Part shown: piece after piece, positions 26,410 to 35,535 of the stretch
How the letters are laid out: each line of letters starts with the position of its first letter
How positions within the stretch are numbered: the first letter of the stretch is position 1
NCBI GenBank assembly: GCA_963839475.1
Contig: CAWIVH010000006.1
Span: 124,001 to 188,000 of the forward strand
Direction of reading: 5' to 3'
Source: CAWIVH01 sp963839475
GTDB taxonomy: Bacteria > Acidobacteriota > UBA6911
Length of the DNA stretch: 64,000 bases
Program-made: the position numbers and the translations under genes
The notes under the pieces: generated by a model
The model's input: the letters and a program-made list of their open reading frames with translations, nothing else
The model's database searches: none
Told to the model about the DNA's origin: nothing

Positions 26410-26907
26410 TCAAATGGAGGGGGGCGGTCTTTCGAAAAGAGCCGACTCTATTGTGGCGCATTTAATGGCGGAAGCAGCATAAACCCGAAGGAGAGTGTTC
26501 TGAGCAACTTGACCGATGACGATCTGGACAGGAACCAACGCTAACGCGACTGCCCCGGGCAAACTGGGTCGCTCATTGCAGCCCCTGGGGCATGCCGGCG
26601 CAGCAGTCCATGCAGGACCGGGCTGGTGGGCATCTCTGCCCGCGCGGCAGCTGCAGTTTTTTGAGCCGGCGCAACATTCCATGCCGCAGGAGGCGGTCCG
26701 GGATTGCAGAAGGGGGGCGATTCCACCGATGAAGGGCATCCATAAGGCCAGCGAGAGGATGCCTGCCCCGGCGAATTGGAGAAGCCGAGCCGGAAAGCGG
26801 CAAACCGAAAGGGGCTTTATCCGTTCGTGAAAAATTCCAATAGCCGGATTGGCGCAGCTGAGTTCCATTAAGGGGCTGGATCCCGATAGGGTGAATTCAA
26901 ACCTCAT
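26410..26907 (-). CDS. Small membrane protein with CGMECC cysteine-rich loop
   Basis: 165 residues if begun at ATG 26907, though homology probably starts later. A hydrophobic helix (LLQFAGAGILSLALWMPFIG, about residues 40-60) is followed by a Cys-rich segment, SCGMECCAGSKNCSCRAGRD, and a second pair, APACPRGC. A second weak hydrophobic stretch and the C-terminal ending ALFERPPPSI complete it. I have seen the CGMxCC pattern with such a tail among Acidobacteriota hypotheticals; the cysteines could bind metal or an iron-sulfur cluster. No good ribosome-binding site was found, so the start is uncertain. It lies between the TonB receptor and the protease operon, all on the minus strand. Confidence 0.5.
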   Translation of the reverse strand: MRFEFTLSGSSPLMELSCANPAIGIFHERIKPLSVCRFPARLLQFAGAGILSLALWMPFIGGIAPLLQSRTASCGMECCAGSKNCSCRAGRDAHQPGPAWTAAPACPRGCNERPSLPGAVALALVPVQIVIGQVAQNTLLRVYAASAIKCATIESALFERPPPSI

Positions 26908-27335
26908 GTGGCCGTGCAGCCACCCACATTCAGTGCTTTTTCACCCTTGAAGTTTTGAGTCACCCGATGCTTCTTGCTGGCATTATGACATTGAATTTCA
27001 GAAATTTCAAGGAATGGCCTTTCCGGCTCCCGGAGCGAATTAACCGGGGCAAAGAAAAGTCCGAAATATCGTTGGAAAGCGGCGCCGAAGCGCAGCACTC
27101 AAAAAATGTTGCGCCGCTCAACATGTCGCATCGGAGGCGCTAGCGAGTTCCGAGACTGAATCTCGATTAGCGCGGGTTGCAGGGGACCGGTTTGGCTCCA
27201 CCGCACCTGGGAGAAATGGACTTGGCTGATTTCAGCAGTGGTTCTACCGCCTCGAGTTCCTCACCGATCACCTTCGGGATTCTTCAAATGACGACCTACC
27301 TACCCAAGATACCAGGCTATTCTGATAGCGCCCCT
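26908..27335. other. Intergenic stretch downstream of the protease operon
   Basis: 428 bases without a convincing gene. At the protease stop codon, GCCCC-TAGA-GGGGC can form a short GC stem on the minus strand, but no T-run follows, so termination there is doubtful. Nothing else recognised. Confidence 0.4.
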
Positions 27336-30300
27336 CTAGGGGCCTATGTAGGTCGTACGTGTCGAAACAAAACTGTCGAAATACTCTGTCCCGGAAACTG
27401 AGCTGGGCGAGCCTTGGGGTCCGAGATTGACTGATTTGAGAGTATAGGATCCGGTATTCAAGCCGCTCAATGTCTGTTTGGCCGATCCATCTATATAGAG
27501 CGTGGAGGCCGCCGATGAAGACGACTGCCAGGCGATTTCAATCGGATGATAGGCATTGCTGATCGCATACCAGTTCGTGCTCGAGGTGCCGCCCGAAGTG
27601 GCGACAACCTCCCGGATCTGGAATTGGTTGCCGCTGCGCCGCATCTGCACGCGGAAGACTGCGGTGCCCGACGAGTTAAATCCTATGAACAAATCCTGGG
27701 GCGTAGACGAAATCGACACACCATTCGGATTGAAATAGAAACGGGCGTGATAGCTGGTTTCGTTTGTCGGCGTGTTGTCCTTCACATATCCGGAAGCTCC
27801 GCCACTGATAACCGCCTTCATGCCGTAAGATCCTGCCCGCAGGGCTGAAGCAGCAACGCTAATGCTTGAGCCGGAGCCCGCTGCGGAAGACCAGGCAGCG
27901 AAATTGCCGCTTTCAAAGCCATCCGAGAAAATCGCATTCGAGGTCACATTTACGGTGACACTGCCGCTTGCACTCCAGCTTCCGGCTGCGTTGCGAACGC
28001 GCACATAAAGCGTCCGGCTCCCGGCCGCCCACCCTGTGGTTGAAATCGTTGTTTGCACCGCTTCGGAGGTCCCGTTGAAAGCGCCGTCGGTGGCGCTCAT
28101 CGCCGTTCCCAGGCCGGCGCCCGGATCGGCCCCCTGATACCACTCAGCGGCCGCGACCGTTGAATTGGCGGCACTGCCGGTCGCGGTCAAAGTTATCGTG
28201 GTTGCGCCGGCGGTTGGATTGGGGCTTGCAGCGATCCCTGAGATTGTTGGGGCGGGAGGCGCTGTAATGCTTAAAACCACACTGCCGGCCGTGCCCCATA
28301 AGCCTGCAGCATCCTTTGCGCGGACATACAAGGTGCGATTGCCGACTGCCCATCCAACGGTAGAAACGCTTGTCCTGACCTGCTCCGATGCACTGTTAAA
28401 AGCGCCGTCGGCTGCGGTCATGGGAGTTCCAAGCCCGGCACCCGGGTCCGTCCCCTGAAACCACTCCGCAGCCGCGATGGTTGAATTGGTCGAGCTGGCA
28501 GTTGCGGTCAATGTCACCGTCGTCACACCCGCCGTAGGATTGGGAGTGGCGCTGACGGTGCTTACCGTCGACTTCGGAGCACTGGTCACATTCAAGACCA
28601 CGCTTCCGCTCGAACTCCATATGCCAACGGCATCTTTTGCGCGTACGTACAGGGTGCGATTGCCGGTCGTCCAACCGGAGGTTGAAATGCTCGCGGTCAA
28701 CGCTTCCGAGGCACCATTGTATGCCCCATCAGCGGCGCTCATCGGGGTTCCGAGCCCGGTTCCGGGGTCGACTCCCTGATACCATTCAGCTGCTGCGATC
28801 GTGGAGACATTGGAACTGGCGGTAGCCGTCAGTGTTACCTTAGCCGTGCCATTCGTCGGGTTCGGGGTGACATTGACTCCGCTGACTGCCGGCGGATTCT
28901 TGAACAGGGAGAAGCTCGCGCTTGTCAACAGCCCCCATTTCCCGGCCGCATTCCGGCCATGCATATGAACTGTGTGTGTGCCGTCGGCCAACTGCGACAG
29001 CGTCGTCAAAGAAATGTCGGCATTGATGCTTTCGGTGAGCGAATTGAAGGTGCCATCCGCGGCCAGCATGGCGTTTCCGGATCCATCGGGCCCAAGTTTG
29101 TCGATGAAATATTCCGCCGAAGCGAGCGTTGATGCGCCATCGGTCAATGAAGCAGCCAAGTGCACCGGTGCGCTTCCGCTCGCGGGGCTGGGAGTTGCGC
29201 TTGCGCCGGACACAACCGGGCCGCTGCTCATATAGTTGTATGCGGCAAGGTCGTTGATACGCCCGTATCCGAAAACGTTATCCGGGCCGGTGGTTCCAAG
29301 GTCGACCGCGGAATTGATGAGGGCCTGTTCCTGCTGCACTGCGGTGAGAGCCGGGTTTGCGCTCAATAGCAGCGCCAGCGCCCCGGCCACATGCGGCGAC
29401 GACAGCGACGTACCGCTGACGGTGTTGTACAAACCGTAGAGATCCGTGGTTGTGATGTTCACCCCCGGAGCCATAACCTCGGGGAAAATCGCCTGGGACT
29501 GGCCGCAGGTTGTGGGACCGAGGCTGCTGAAGGATGCAAGTACGTCGTTGTTATCGACCGAGCCGACAGCGAATGCTTCCGGGTAGTTGGCCGGGCTGGC
29601 GCTCGTAGAAGTGCCCGGACCGAAGTTACCGGCGGCAAATACGGGAAGGATGCCGGAGGCGCGGAGGGCCTTCAAGTCAGGCTGGAATTCCAGATTGCAT
29701 CCCGGGGCCCCATAAGTCCAGGAGTTGTTGACGACATCCGGAGCATCGGCGGTGTTCGGATTTCCGTCCGGGTCGAGGATCCATTGATAGGCCCGGTGTA
29801 TGGCGGTCGCGGTCGACGAGCCAGCATCGTTGAAGATCCGGGCAGCGATCCAGGTCGCCTGGGGCGCCACGCCGATCGAGCTCCCGCTCGCGTCCCCGCC
29901 GACCATGACTCCCATCGTCGCGGTGCCGTGACCGCTGAAATCCGTGGGAGTGGTCGGGTGCTGCCCATAAGGGTCGAACCAGCTGTTGGTGCCGCCGCGG
30001 TATTTTGTGGAAAGATCCGGATGCGTGACATCAACTCCGGTATCCAGATTGGCAATGACGACCCCTTGCCCCTGCAATCCGATGCTCCAGAGAGCCGGCG
30101 CATTAATTGCAGTCAGATTCGGCTGAGGCGCACCGGCGGCAGGGACTGCGACAGGCACAATGAAAATCTGGTCGGGAGTGATCTTGTCAACATCGGGGCG
30201 TGCCGCTAGTTCCAGAATTGCATCCTTGGTCGCGTTCACTGAAATGGCGGATACGATCCAAAGCGATGAGAATTCACCCACCAGTCCTTGACGTTGTCTT

Positions 30301-30596
30301 GCTGCGAGGAGCGCGGAGAGGGCCGTCTGGGAGCCAATCGCTTTATCCTTGAGCTCCTGGACAACTGCCCTTTGGCGAGTCGCCTTGTCCGCGGAATTGA
30401 TATGGGTCAGATCGGCTTGATCTTGAAGGGTAACGATTACCGGCAGCATCTGACCGGACGGCAAGGAATCAAGCGCGGTCTGAACCTCGGGATCGATTTT
30501 CGCGGCTCTGGAGGCGGGGGACTGAGCATTGGCCCGGAGCGAAAGCAAGGAAAACATCAAGCTGGCGATTGCGAATGCTGCCGTTTTGACTCTCAT
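27336..30596 (-). CDS. Secreted subtilisin-like S8 protease with tandem beta-sandwich repeats
   Basis: 1086-residue exported serine protease. Signal peptide, inhibitor-like prodomain (about 35-150), then the S8 catalytic domain with Asp (VIANLDTGVDVTHPD, near 185), His (DFSGHGTATMGVM, near 223), oxyanion Asn (FAAGNFGPG) and Ser (SGTSLSSPHVAGALA, near 397). After this come about four repeats of roughly 90 residues with the pattern TPNPT...TVTLTATAS...AAEW and LYVRAKDAAGLWG. The C-terminal lectin-like domain begins FSDGFESGNF and ends YIGP. The same repeats and C-terminus occur in the 31248-34157 protein. ATG 30596 is preferred (GAGG upstream) over GTG 30611. It is the last gene of the oxidase operon. 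Confidence 0.93.
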   Translation of the reverse strand: MRVKTAAFAIASLMFSLLSLRANAQSPASRAAKIDPEVQTALDSLPSGQMLPVIVTLQDQADLTHINSADKATRQRAVVQELKDKAIGSQTALSALLAARQRQGLVGEFSSLWIVSAISVNATKDAILELAARPDVDKITPDQIFIVPVAVPAAGAPQPNLTAINAPALWSIGLQGQGVVIANLDTGVDVTHPDLSTKYRGGTNSWFDPYGQHPTTPTDFSGHGTATMGVMVGGDASGSSIGVAPQATWIAARIFNDAGSSTATAIHRAYQWILDPDGNPNTADAPDVVNNSWTYGAPGCNLEFQPDLKALRASGILPVFAAGNFGPGTSTSASPANYPEAFAVGSVDNNDVLASFSSLGPTTCGQSQAIFPEVMAPGVNITTTDLYGLYNTVSGTSLSSPHVAGALALLLSANPALTAVQQEQALINSAVDLGTTGPDNVFGYGRINDLAAYNYMSSGPVVSGASATPSPASGSAPVHLAASLTDGASTLASAEYFIDKLGPDGSGNAMLAADGTFNSLTESINADISLTTLSQLADGTHTVHMHGRNAAGKWGLLTSASFSLFKNPPAVSGVNVTPNPTNGTAKVTLTATASSNVSTIAAAEWYQGVDPGTGLGTPMSAADGAYNGASEALTASISTSGWTTGNRTLYVRAKDAVGIWSSSGSVVLNVTSAPKSTVSTVSATPNPTAGVTTVTLTATASSTNSTIAAAEWFQGTDPGAGLGTPMTAADGAFNSASEQVRTSVSTVGWAVGNRTLYVRAKDAAGLWGTAGSVVLSITAPPAPTISGIAASPNPTAGATTITLTATGSAANSTVAAAEWYQGADPGAGLGTAMSATDGAFNGTSEAVQTTISTTGWAAGSRTLYVRVRNAAGSWSASGSVTVNVTSNAIFSDGFESGNFAAWSSAAGSGSSISVAASALRAGSYGMKAVISGGASGYVKDNTPTNETSYHARFYFNPNGVSISSTPQDLFIGFNSSGTAVFRVQMRRSGNQFQIREVVATSGGTSSTNWYAISNAYHPIEIAWQSSSSAASTLYIDGSAKQTLSGLNTGSYTLKSVNLGPQGSPSSVSGTEYFDSFVSTRTTYIGP

Positions 30597-30613
30597 CGGT
30601 CCATTCCTCACTC

Positions 30614-31063
30614 TCAGCGCGCTGCAATGTGTTCGAGGCGCAAGTCGCCAATTAAAACCGAAACGGGAGCACCCCGCTTAAGGACGTCGCGACTGTTGGG
30701 ATACAACATGAAATAAGTTGTGTCTTTTTTGAGCTTCTGATGCTTCATCATTTCCCTATGCATCGGTTCCGGGAGCATCGTGCCGGTTTCCTCCGCAATA
30801 AGGCGGGGCATCTGTTCCGCGTTTTTAAGGAGTGTTTCCGCTTTTTGCTGATCCAGGATCTTAAACCGGAAATCGATCATGCCTCCGGCGGCGGTAATGC
30901 CGATGAGGGTGATCCTGATGCCGTAAAGATCCTCCAACAGTGCAGCATTCAGGACCTGAGCCCCTCCCTGCTGGACCAGAATCTCTTGGGAAAAGGCAGC
31001 GCTGCTAAAGAGCGCGCCCATCACTGCCATGGCTATTGTCGTGCACAAAAGTATCTTTTTCAT
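30614..31063 (-). CDS. Small secreted protein of unknown function in oxidase operon
   Basis: 149 residues with a clear signal peptide (LLCTTIAMAVMGALFSSAAFSQ). The mature part contains YGIRITLIGITAAGGMIDFR and RFKILDQQKAETLL, then a C-terminal strand region SVLIGDLRLEHIAAR. No cysteines occur in the mature chain. AAGGTGGAATC precedes ATG 31063. The stop is 17 bases from the protease start, so both are co-transcribed; between this gene and the upstream oxidase-like gene lies a strong hairpin (31179-31217). No family recognised; being flanked by extracellular proteins it probably acts outside the cytoplasm. Confidence 0.75.
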   Translation of the reverse strand: MKKILLCTTIAMAVMGALFSSAAFSQEILVQQGGAQVLNAALLEDLYGIRITLIGITAAGGMIDFRFKILDQQKAETLLKNAEQMPRLIAEETGTMLPEPMHREMMKHQKLKKDTTYFMLYPNSRDVLKRGAPVSVLIGDLRLEHIAAR

Positions 31064-31178
31064 GATTCCACCTTCCGCAATTCAGTGTTCGAGGAGAATG
31101 GGTGATGCATCCATTTTTCTGAGGTTGCCTCACGGGAAAACGATCTCCCCGGGGTGTCTTGTGAATCGAAAACTGATA

Positions 31179-31217
31179 CGGAGTGCGGTGCGCTGCAACT
31201 GCAGGCGCCGCACTCCG
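31179..31217 (-). promoter_or_regulatory. Strong intercistronic hairpin inside the oxidase operon
   Basis: CGGAGTGCGG (31179-31188) and CCGCACTCCG (31208-31217) are perfect 10-base inverted arms around a 19-base loop that can pair further. It sits in the 184-base gap between two operon genes. On the minus strand it is followed by a mixed TATCAGTTTT, so it could be a weak terminator, an attenuator or an mRNA-stability element that lowers expression of the distal small protein and protease. Confidence 0.6.
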
Positions 31218-31247
31218 AATTCATTGCCGCTTTTCTAATCCGGGAGC

Positions 31248-34157
31248 CTATGGCCCCAGAAGCGGCGACACCGAACGCTTGGAGGCGAAGGCGTCGAAGA
31301 ATTCCAGCGTGTTGCTTCCGCCGGATGTGACCGATCCAAGTCGGACTGCAGCCACGGAACCTGCGCCGGCAGTCAGGGTCTGCGAGAGCGCACCATTCAC
31401 GTAGAGCTGGAGCGTGGCGCCAGACTGCCAGACCACTTCGATGCGATTGCTGGCATTGTTGTTGACATTGACCCACGCAGCGTTTGCAGTCGCGCCCACC
31501 TGGATCTGCACCTGTGGCTGTGTACCATTTCGGCGGTAGCGCACATGGAAAAGTTGCGTCCCAAAGGCATTGGACGTGGCGCCGGCAAAGATATCCTGGC
31601 CGGTGGACGCGTTGTTGTTGGGATTGAAGTAGAAGCGTGCATCAAAAGTACCCGTGGCAGGGCTGGCAGCCGTACCGAAGTTATACTGCACGTAGTTGGT
31701 GTTATTGCCCTGCGCCTGCAGGCCCAGAGTGCCCACCAGTGCCGCAGCAGCTGCTACATTCAGGCGAGCGGCGCTATTGGTCGAAGCGCTGGACCAGCCC
31801 CACGGCGAGCTCCCTGTCTCGAAGCCATTGGAGAAGATGGCGTCCGGCACGACAACCAGAGTAACACTGGTGATTGAGCTCCAATTGCCCGCAGCGTCGC
31901 GGACGCGCGCACCTATGGTGTAGGTGCCCGTGGCCAGCGTGCCAACCGGGATGGCGACGGTGAGCCCTGTGAAGTATGTACCTGCTCCAACCGCCGGAGC
32001 TGTCGTACCTATCCAGTACTCGCCGCCAGCCACACCACTGGCAAGGCCGGAAACCAGAGGATCAGCGGCCCCGATGACCGTCAGGGTCACCGAGGTGGCC
32101 CCGAGAGTGGGATTCGGCGCAAGGGTAATGCCGGTAAGCGTTGGCGCCGTTTTATCGATGAGAAGCACCGTCGTGCCGGTCGCCCCCCAGTTGCCGGTTG
32201 CGTCCTTGCCGTGAACATAAATGTTGTGGTTGCCCGCGCTCAGCTGGTAGATGGTCGTGAGCGGGATATCTGCGTACCCGTTCTCGGCCGTGCTGTTGAA
32301 TGAGCCATCGCTCGCAACAAACGGGAAGCCGGTGCCGTTAGCCCCAACGGTGTCGATGAAGCCTTCAGCGGCGGCGATGTTGGAGTTTCCGGTGGTGGTG
32401 TCGCTGAAGCTGGCCGTCACTCGCACAACGGCGCTGCTCGAGTTCAGCGGCAGCCTTCCATTGTTCGGATTGGGTACCGCATTCACGAGGGAGGCTGCAG
32501 GACCAGCCTTATCCAACAGGAGGTTCATGGGGACGAAAGCGCCCCAATTGCCGAGCGAATCCCGGCTGCGAACTGAGATTGAGTGTGGCCCGGCCGAAAG
32601 CGCATTGACGGTCGCAGCAGAAATAGTGGCGGTCAAGCTCGCCACCGGAGCACCAGTCGTGCTCACTGCCATGGGAACAGCGGATCCTCCATCGATAGCG
32701 TATTCTGCTGCAGCGATGTTGCTGTTGCCGGTTGTTCGGTCATCGCCGGTGGCGCTCAACGCCAGGTTAGCGGTGCCGTTGCTCGGATTGGGTGTAAGGG
32801 TTAGAGCAGAAGTTACCGGTCCAGCCTTATCAAGATTCAGGACGGCGGAGTTCAACGCTCCCCATTTGCCGGTCGCGTCTTGTCCGTGCACATATAGGGT
32901 GTGGTTTCCGGATCCCAATGACGCCAAGAGCGCCGTGGAGAGCGTGGCGTTGACGTTAGCTGTCGCCGAGCCAAACAAACCACCCATGGCTGTTCCTGTT
33001 CCACTGGTCGTGTCGATGAAGTATTCCGCCGCCGTGACGGTCGATGAGGAACTGGAGATCGAGGCACTTAATCCGACGCTGACGCTGCCGTTGCTCGGAT
33101 TAGGAGTAAGCGTCGTTGCGCTCGTTGTTGGCCCGGTCGCAACAGTGCCGGTTCCGGCTGTGACGAAGGTGAGCATCCCACCAAAGCCGGCTCCACCGTT
33201 GTTGTGCAGCATCAGGTTTCCATCATAGACTGCGAACTTGCTGTCGCTCGTCGCTGCTGAGGGAATGGTGGCGATAGCATCACCGGTTTGGCCGGGCGCG
33301 AGAGATTCTGCCACGACGTTGTGGGTTAAGGTGGGGAGAAGGCTCCCGTCCTTGGCAACGAAGTTCTGCCGCAGGCCCAGCGCTGCCATCGAATGGTTTT
33401 TGATGCCAGCGTTCACATAACGCAACAGTAATGCATTCCCGGCTGAACTGGGAATCGGGTCGGTGGCCGGATAGGCCTTGCCATTGATCAGGAAATACTT
33501 CGGGGCATAGTTGCGCATGTCGAAAGCAGCCGGCGTTGAGCTGCCATTCAGCGCAGGATCGATTTCGCTGAGCACCAGCAATGCCTCGTCGACGAAAGTC
33601 GTAGCCGCATTCGCATAAGCCTGTGTCAGGATCGCGGTGCCGGCACTTGTGGGCCGCACGATGAGAGCGCCGTAAAGGCCCATCGCCGCCTGATGTTGGG
33701 CATTGGCAAGAAGCCCCGCCTCATACAGGAATGTGCCGGGATTCGCGGCTGTGAAGGTATAAGACTTCGCCCCTCCGGCCGCAGCGCCGGTGGTGTCCGG
33801 AACCATACCTTGCCCCTGGAAGAGTATGCTGGAGGCTTCCGTAAGCGTATTGTGGAGATTTACCACCACCGTTTCGCCCTGGTTGACTATCAGCGCCGGA
33901 CCGCCGGGAAACGTCAGTGTATCGCCCGCGCCAAACGTATAGCCCCAGACGGCCACGGTTGCCCCACCGGGCAAGGTGGAAGTGCCCGCTTTGGCATATA
34001 GATCAAACGTGCGGGTCGATCCCGCCAATGTACCGGTCGTGGCCGGCAGGGTTGTCGCCAGCGCATCACCCCGGCTTACGCCGATGAACCCGATCACTGC
34101 CGCAATCACCAGGAGCAGGGCGCCGATTTTTTGCTTGTGCCGTTCTTTAAAGTTCAT
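31248..34157 (-). CDS. Cupredoxin-like protein without copper ligands, fused to beta-sandwich repeats
   Basis: 969-residue exported protein. Residues 1-35 hold a signal/anchor helix. About 40-335 resemble a two-domain multicopper oxidase: NQGETVVVNLHNTLTEASSI, NPGTFLYEAGLLANAQHQ, MGLYGALIVRP, YFLINGKAYP, NHSMAALGL. However, HWHG, HCH and HPH motifs are all absent, so copper oxidase activity is unlikely. Four repeats of about 90-100 residues follow (TLTPNPSNG, LYVHGQDATGKWGALNSAV). The C-terminal domain begins FSNGFETG and is related to that of the S8 protease. GGAG lies 6 bases before ATG 34157. Third gene of the operon. Likely structural or accessory partner of the two preceding oxidase proteins (inference). 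Confidence 0.8.
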   Translation of the reverse strand: MNFKERHKQKIGALLLVIAAVIGFIGVSRGDALATTLPATTGTLAGSTRTFDLYAKAGTSTLPGGATVAVWGYTFGAGDTLTFPGGPALIVNQGETVVVNLHNTLTEASSILFQGQGMVPDTTGAAAGGAKSYTFTAANPGTFLYEAGLLANAQHQAAMGLYGALIVRPTSAGTAILTQAYANAATTFVDEALLVLSEIDPALNGSSTPAAFDMRNYAPKYFLINGKAYPATDPIPSSAGNALLLRYVNAGIKNHSMAALGLRQNFVAKDGSLLPTLTHNVVAESLAPGQTGDAIATIPSAATSDSKFAVYDGNLMLHNNGGAGFGGMLTFVTAGTGTVATGPTTSATTLTPNPSNGSVSVGLSASISSSSSTVTAAEYFIDTTSGTGTAMGGLFGSATANVNATLSTALLASLGSGNHTLYVHGQDATGKWGALNSAVLNLDKAGPVTSALTLTPNPSNGTANLALSATGDDRTTGNSNIAAAEYAIDGGSAVPMAVSTTGAPVASLTATISAATVNALSAGPHSISVRSRDSLGNWGAFVPMNLLLDKAGPAASLVNAVPNPNNGRLPLNSSSAVVRVTASFSDTTTGNSNIAAAEGFIDTVGANGTGFPFVASDGSFNSTAENGYADIPLTTIYQLSAGNHNIYVHGKDATGNWGATGTTVLLIDKTAPTLTGITLAPNPTLGATSVTLTVIGAADPLVSGLASGVAGGEYWIGTTAPAVGAGTYFTGLTVAIPVGTLATGTYTIGARVRDAAGNWSSITSVTLVVVPDAIFSNGFETGSSPWGWSSASTNSAARLNVAAAAALVGTLGLQAQGNNTNYVQYNFGTAASPATGTFDARFYFNPNNNASTGQDIFAGATSNAFGTQLFHVRYRRNGTQPQVQIQVGATANAAWVNVNNNASNRIEVVWQSGATLQLYVNGALSQTLTAGAGSVAAVRLGSVTSGGSNTLEFFDAFASKRSVSPLLGP

Positions 34158-34187
34158 AGAGATCTCCTTGTTTCCTGCGGTGTCCTC

Positions 34188-35504
34188 TCAATTGACTGGG
34201 CAAGAGTTCGGTAACGGTGGATTGACCCTCAGGTAAGTGATGGGTCCGGACATGTTCACCCCCCACGATGTAATCTGATAGAGGGCGTGGTTGTGAGCGA
34301 TGATGTAATACTCACCGCACTGGTTGAGCGTCGAGGCGCCCGGGGGCAGCGGGCCAGTCTGGTTCAAGTAGGGGCTGCCGCTGAAGAATTGGCCGAAGAC
34401 CATATTGGCCACATCCGGTATAGTCACGGGGACCGGCGTTCCCGGCGAATAGCTTTCCGCGTCGTACCATTTGAAGATCACATCCCAGGTCTGGCCGGGA
34501 CCGATATTTACGGAGAATTTTTCAAAGGAAAGATCTTCACCCGCGGGTCCTGCCAAGGGTTTTCCATCCCGGCCAATGATCAGGCCGTTCTGCCCATGCG
34601 GATGGAAAGGGTAATCCTCGGAACCAACATTGAGGAAGTGGTTCCGTCCTGGCAGAGGATGGGATACCGAGTTGTAGGGGTGAATCAGCGCCAGGGCGCC
34701 ATAGGGCTGGGTCGGCACCCAATCGGCATAGTTTGGCGCAATGCTGTCGGGGAATCCGCGCCCGTTCAGCAGCCAGTAGCGCGCGTGGTAGTTGTTCAGA
34801 TTGAAAGGCGTTCCCGATTCAACCGCCTGATGCTGGTAGGGGTCGATTTCGGAGAGGAGCGTCATAAACTCCTCCGAAGCCGTGAACTGGCTGTCGGCAC
34901 GGTTGTAGGCAAAGGTTGCGCCCATCGTGGGACGAACAATCAGTGCGCCAAACAATCCCATTCGCACCTGCTTCTGAGGCAGAGTGCCGCTTTCGTAGAT
35001 ATAGCTGCCAGGCTCGCCGGCAACGAAGCTATAGGTAACGCTTCCAGTATTGGCTGGAGCCACATTGGTCAGAGACGTGAGGGAAGCAGGGTTGTTGCTG
35101 TCCGTAAGCTGCGGCTGCGCCGGGACACCATTGGCCAGGACATTCGTTTGTCCCGGGAAGATAATCGACACATCTTCCGGAAGGCGATTTTGCAGGATAA
35201 CAGTGACGTTATCGCCCTGATTCACGCACAGCACCGGACCCGGGTGCTGAAAGGCATCGTTCCCGTTGGCGTAACTCCACATATACATCGTGTTGCCATC
35301 GGGCAGGATGATATAGCCGTCCTTCGCGGTCAGGGTAAAAGTGGGGTTCGGGCTGGTGCCCGTGGTGCAAACCACGCCGTTGACAGGCGGCGTCGTCTGA
35401 GCCGCCGCCGGATTGTCGACCACAAATGGGGCGCACAACACCAGAGCCACTACCAGTGGTCTGAATAGCCCCAACCGAATTCGTTTCAGAGTCGTTATGT
35501 TCAT
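34188..35504 (-). CDS. Exported multicopper-oxidase-like protein carrying HPHG and HNH motifs only
   Basis: 438-residue protein with a signal peptide (PLVVALVLCAPFVVDNPAAA). The first cupredoxin domain (about 60-195) keeps the fold signatures (PGPVLCVNQGDNVTVILQN, MGLFGALIVRP) but has VSIIFPGQ and GSYIYESGTL where copper-binding HxH motifs would lie. The second domain has DYPFHPHGQNGLIIGRDG (His at 301 and 303) and a C-terminal IIAHNHALYQITSWG (His at 404 and 406). This is half of the trinuclear-centre ligand set. AAGGAG precedes ATG 35504. It follows the Tat-exported oxidase gene by 31 bases. It may pair with that protein to complete a copper centre (inference). Confidence 0.85.
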   Translation of the reverse strand: MNITTLKRIRLGLFRPLVVALVLCAPFVVDNPAAAQTTPPVNGVVCTTGTSPNPTFTLTAKDGYIILPDGNTMYMWSYANGNDAFQHPGPVLCVNQGDNVTVILQNRLPEDVSIIFPGQTNVLANGVPAQPQLTDSNNPASLTSLTNVAPANTGSVTYSFVAGEPGSYIYESGTLPQKQVRMGLFGALIVRPTMGATFAYNRADSQFTASEEFMTLLSEIDPYQHQAVESGTPFNLNNYHARYWLLNGRGFPDSIAPNYADWVPTQPYGALALIHPYNSVSHPLPGRNHFLNVGSEDYPFHPHGQNGLIIGRDGKPLAGPAGEDLSFEKFSVNIGPGQTWDVIFKWYDAESYSPGTPVPVTIPDVANMVFGQFFSGSPYLNQTGPLPPGASTLNQCGEYYIIAHNHALYQITSWGVNMSGPITYLRVNPPLPNSCPVN

Positions 35505-35535
35505 TTTCAGCTCCTTTTCTCGAATCATCGGGGTG

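Noticed and set aside
27320..27350. Terminator at the end of the protease gene
   Set aside because: The GCCCC/GGGGC stem overlaps the stop codon and lacks a following T-run.
27905..29200. Repeated DNA in the protease and 31248-34157 genes considered as CRISPR or nucleotide repeats
   Set aside because: The periodicity is about 270-300 bases, in frame, and reflects protein domain repeats with diverged DNA, not spacer-repeat structure.
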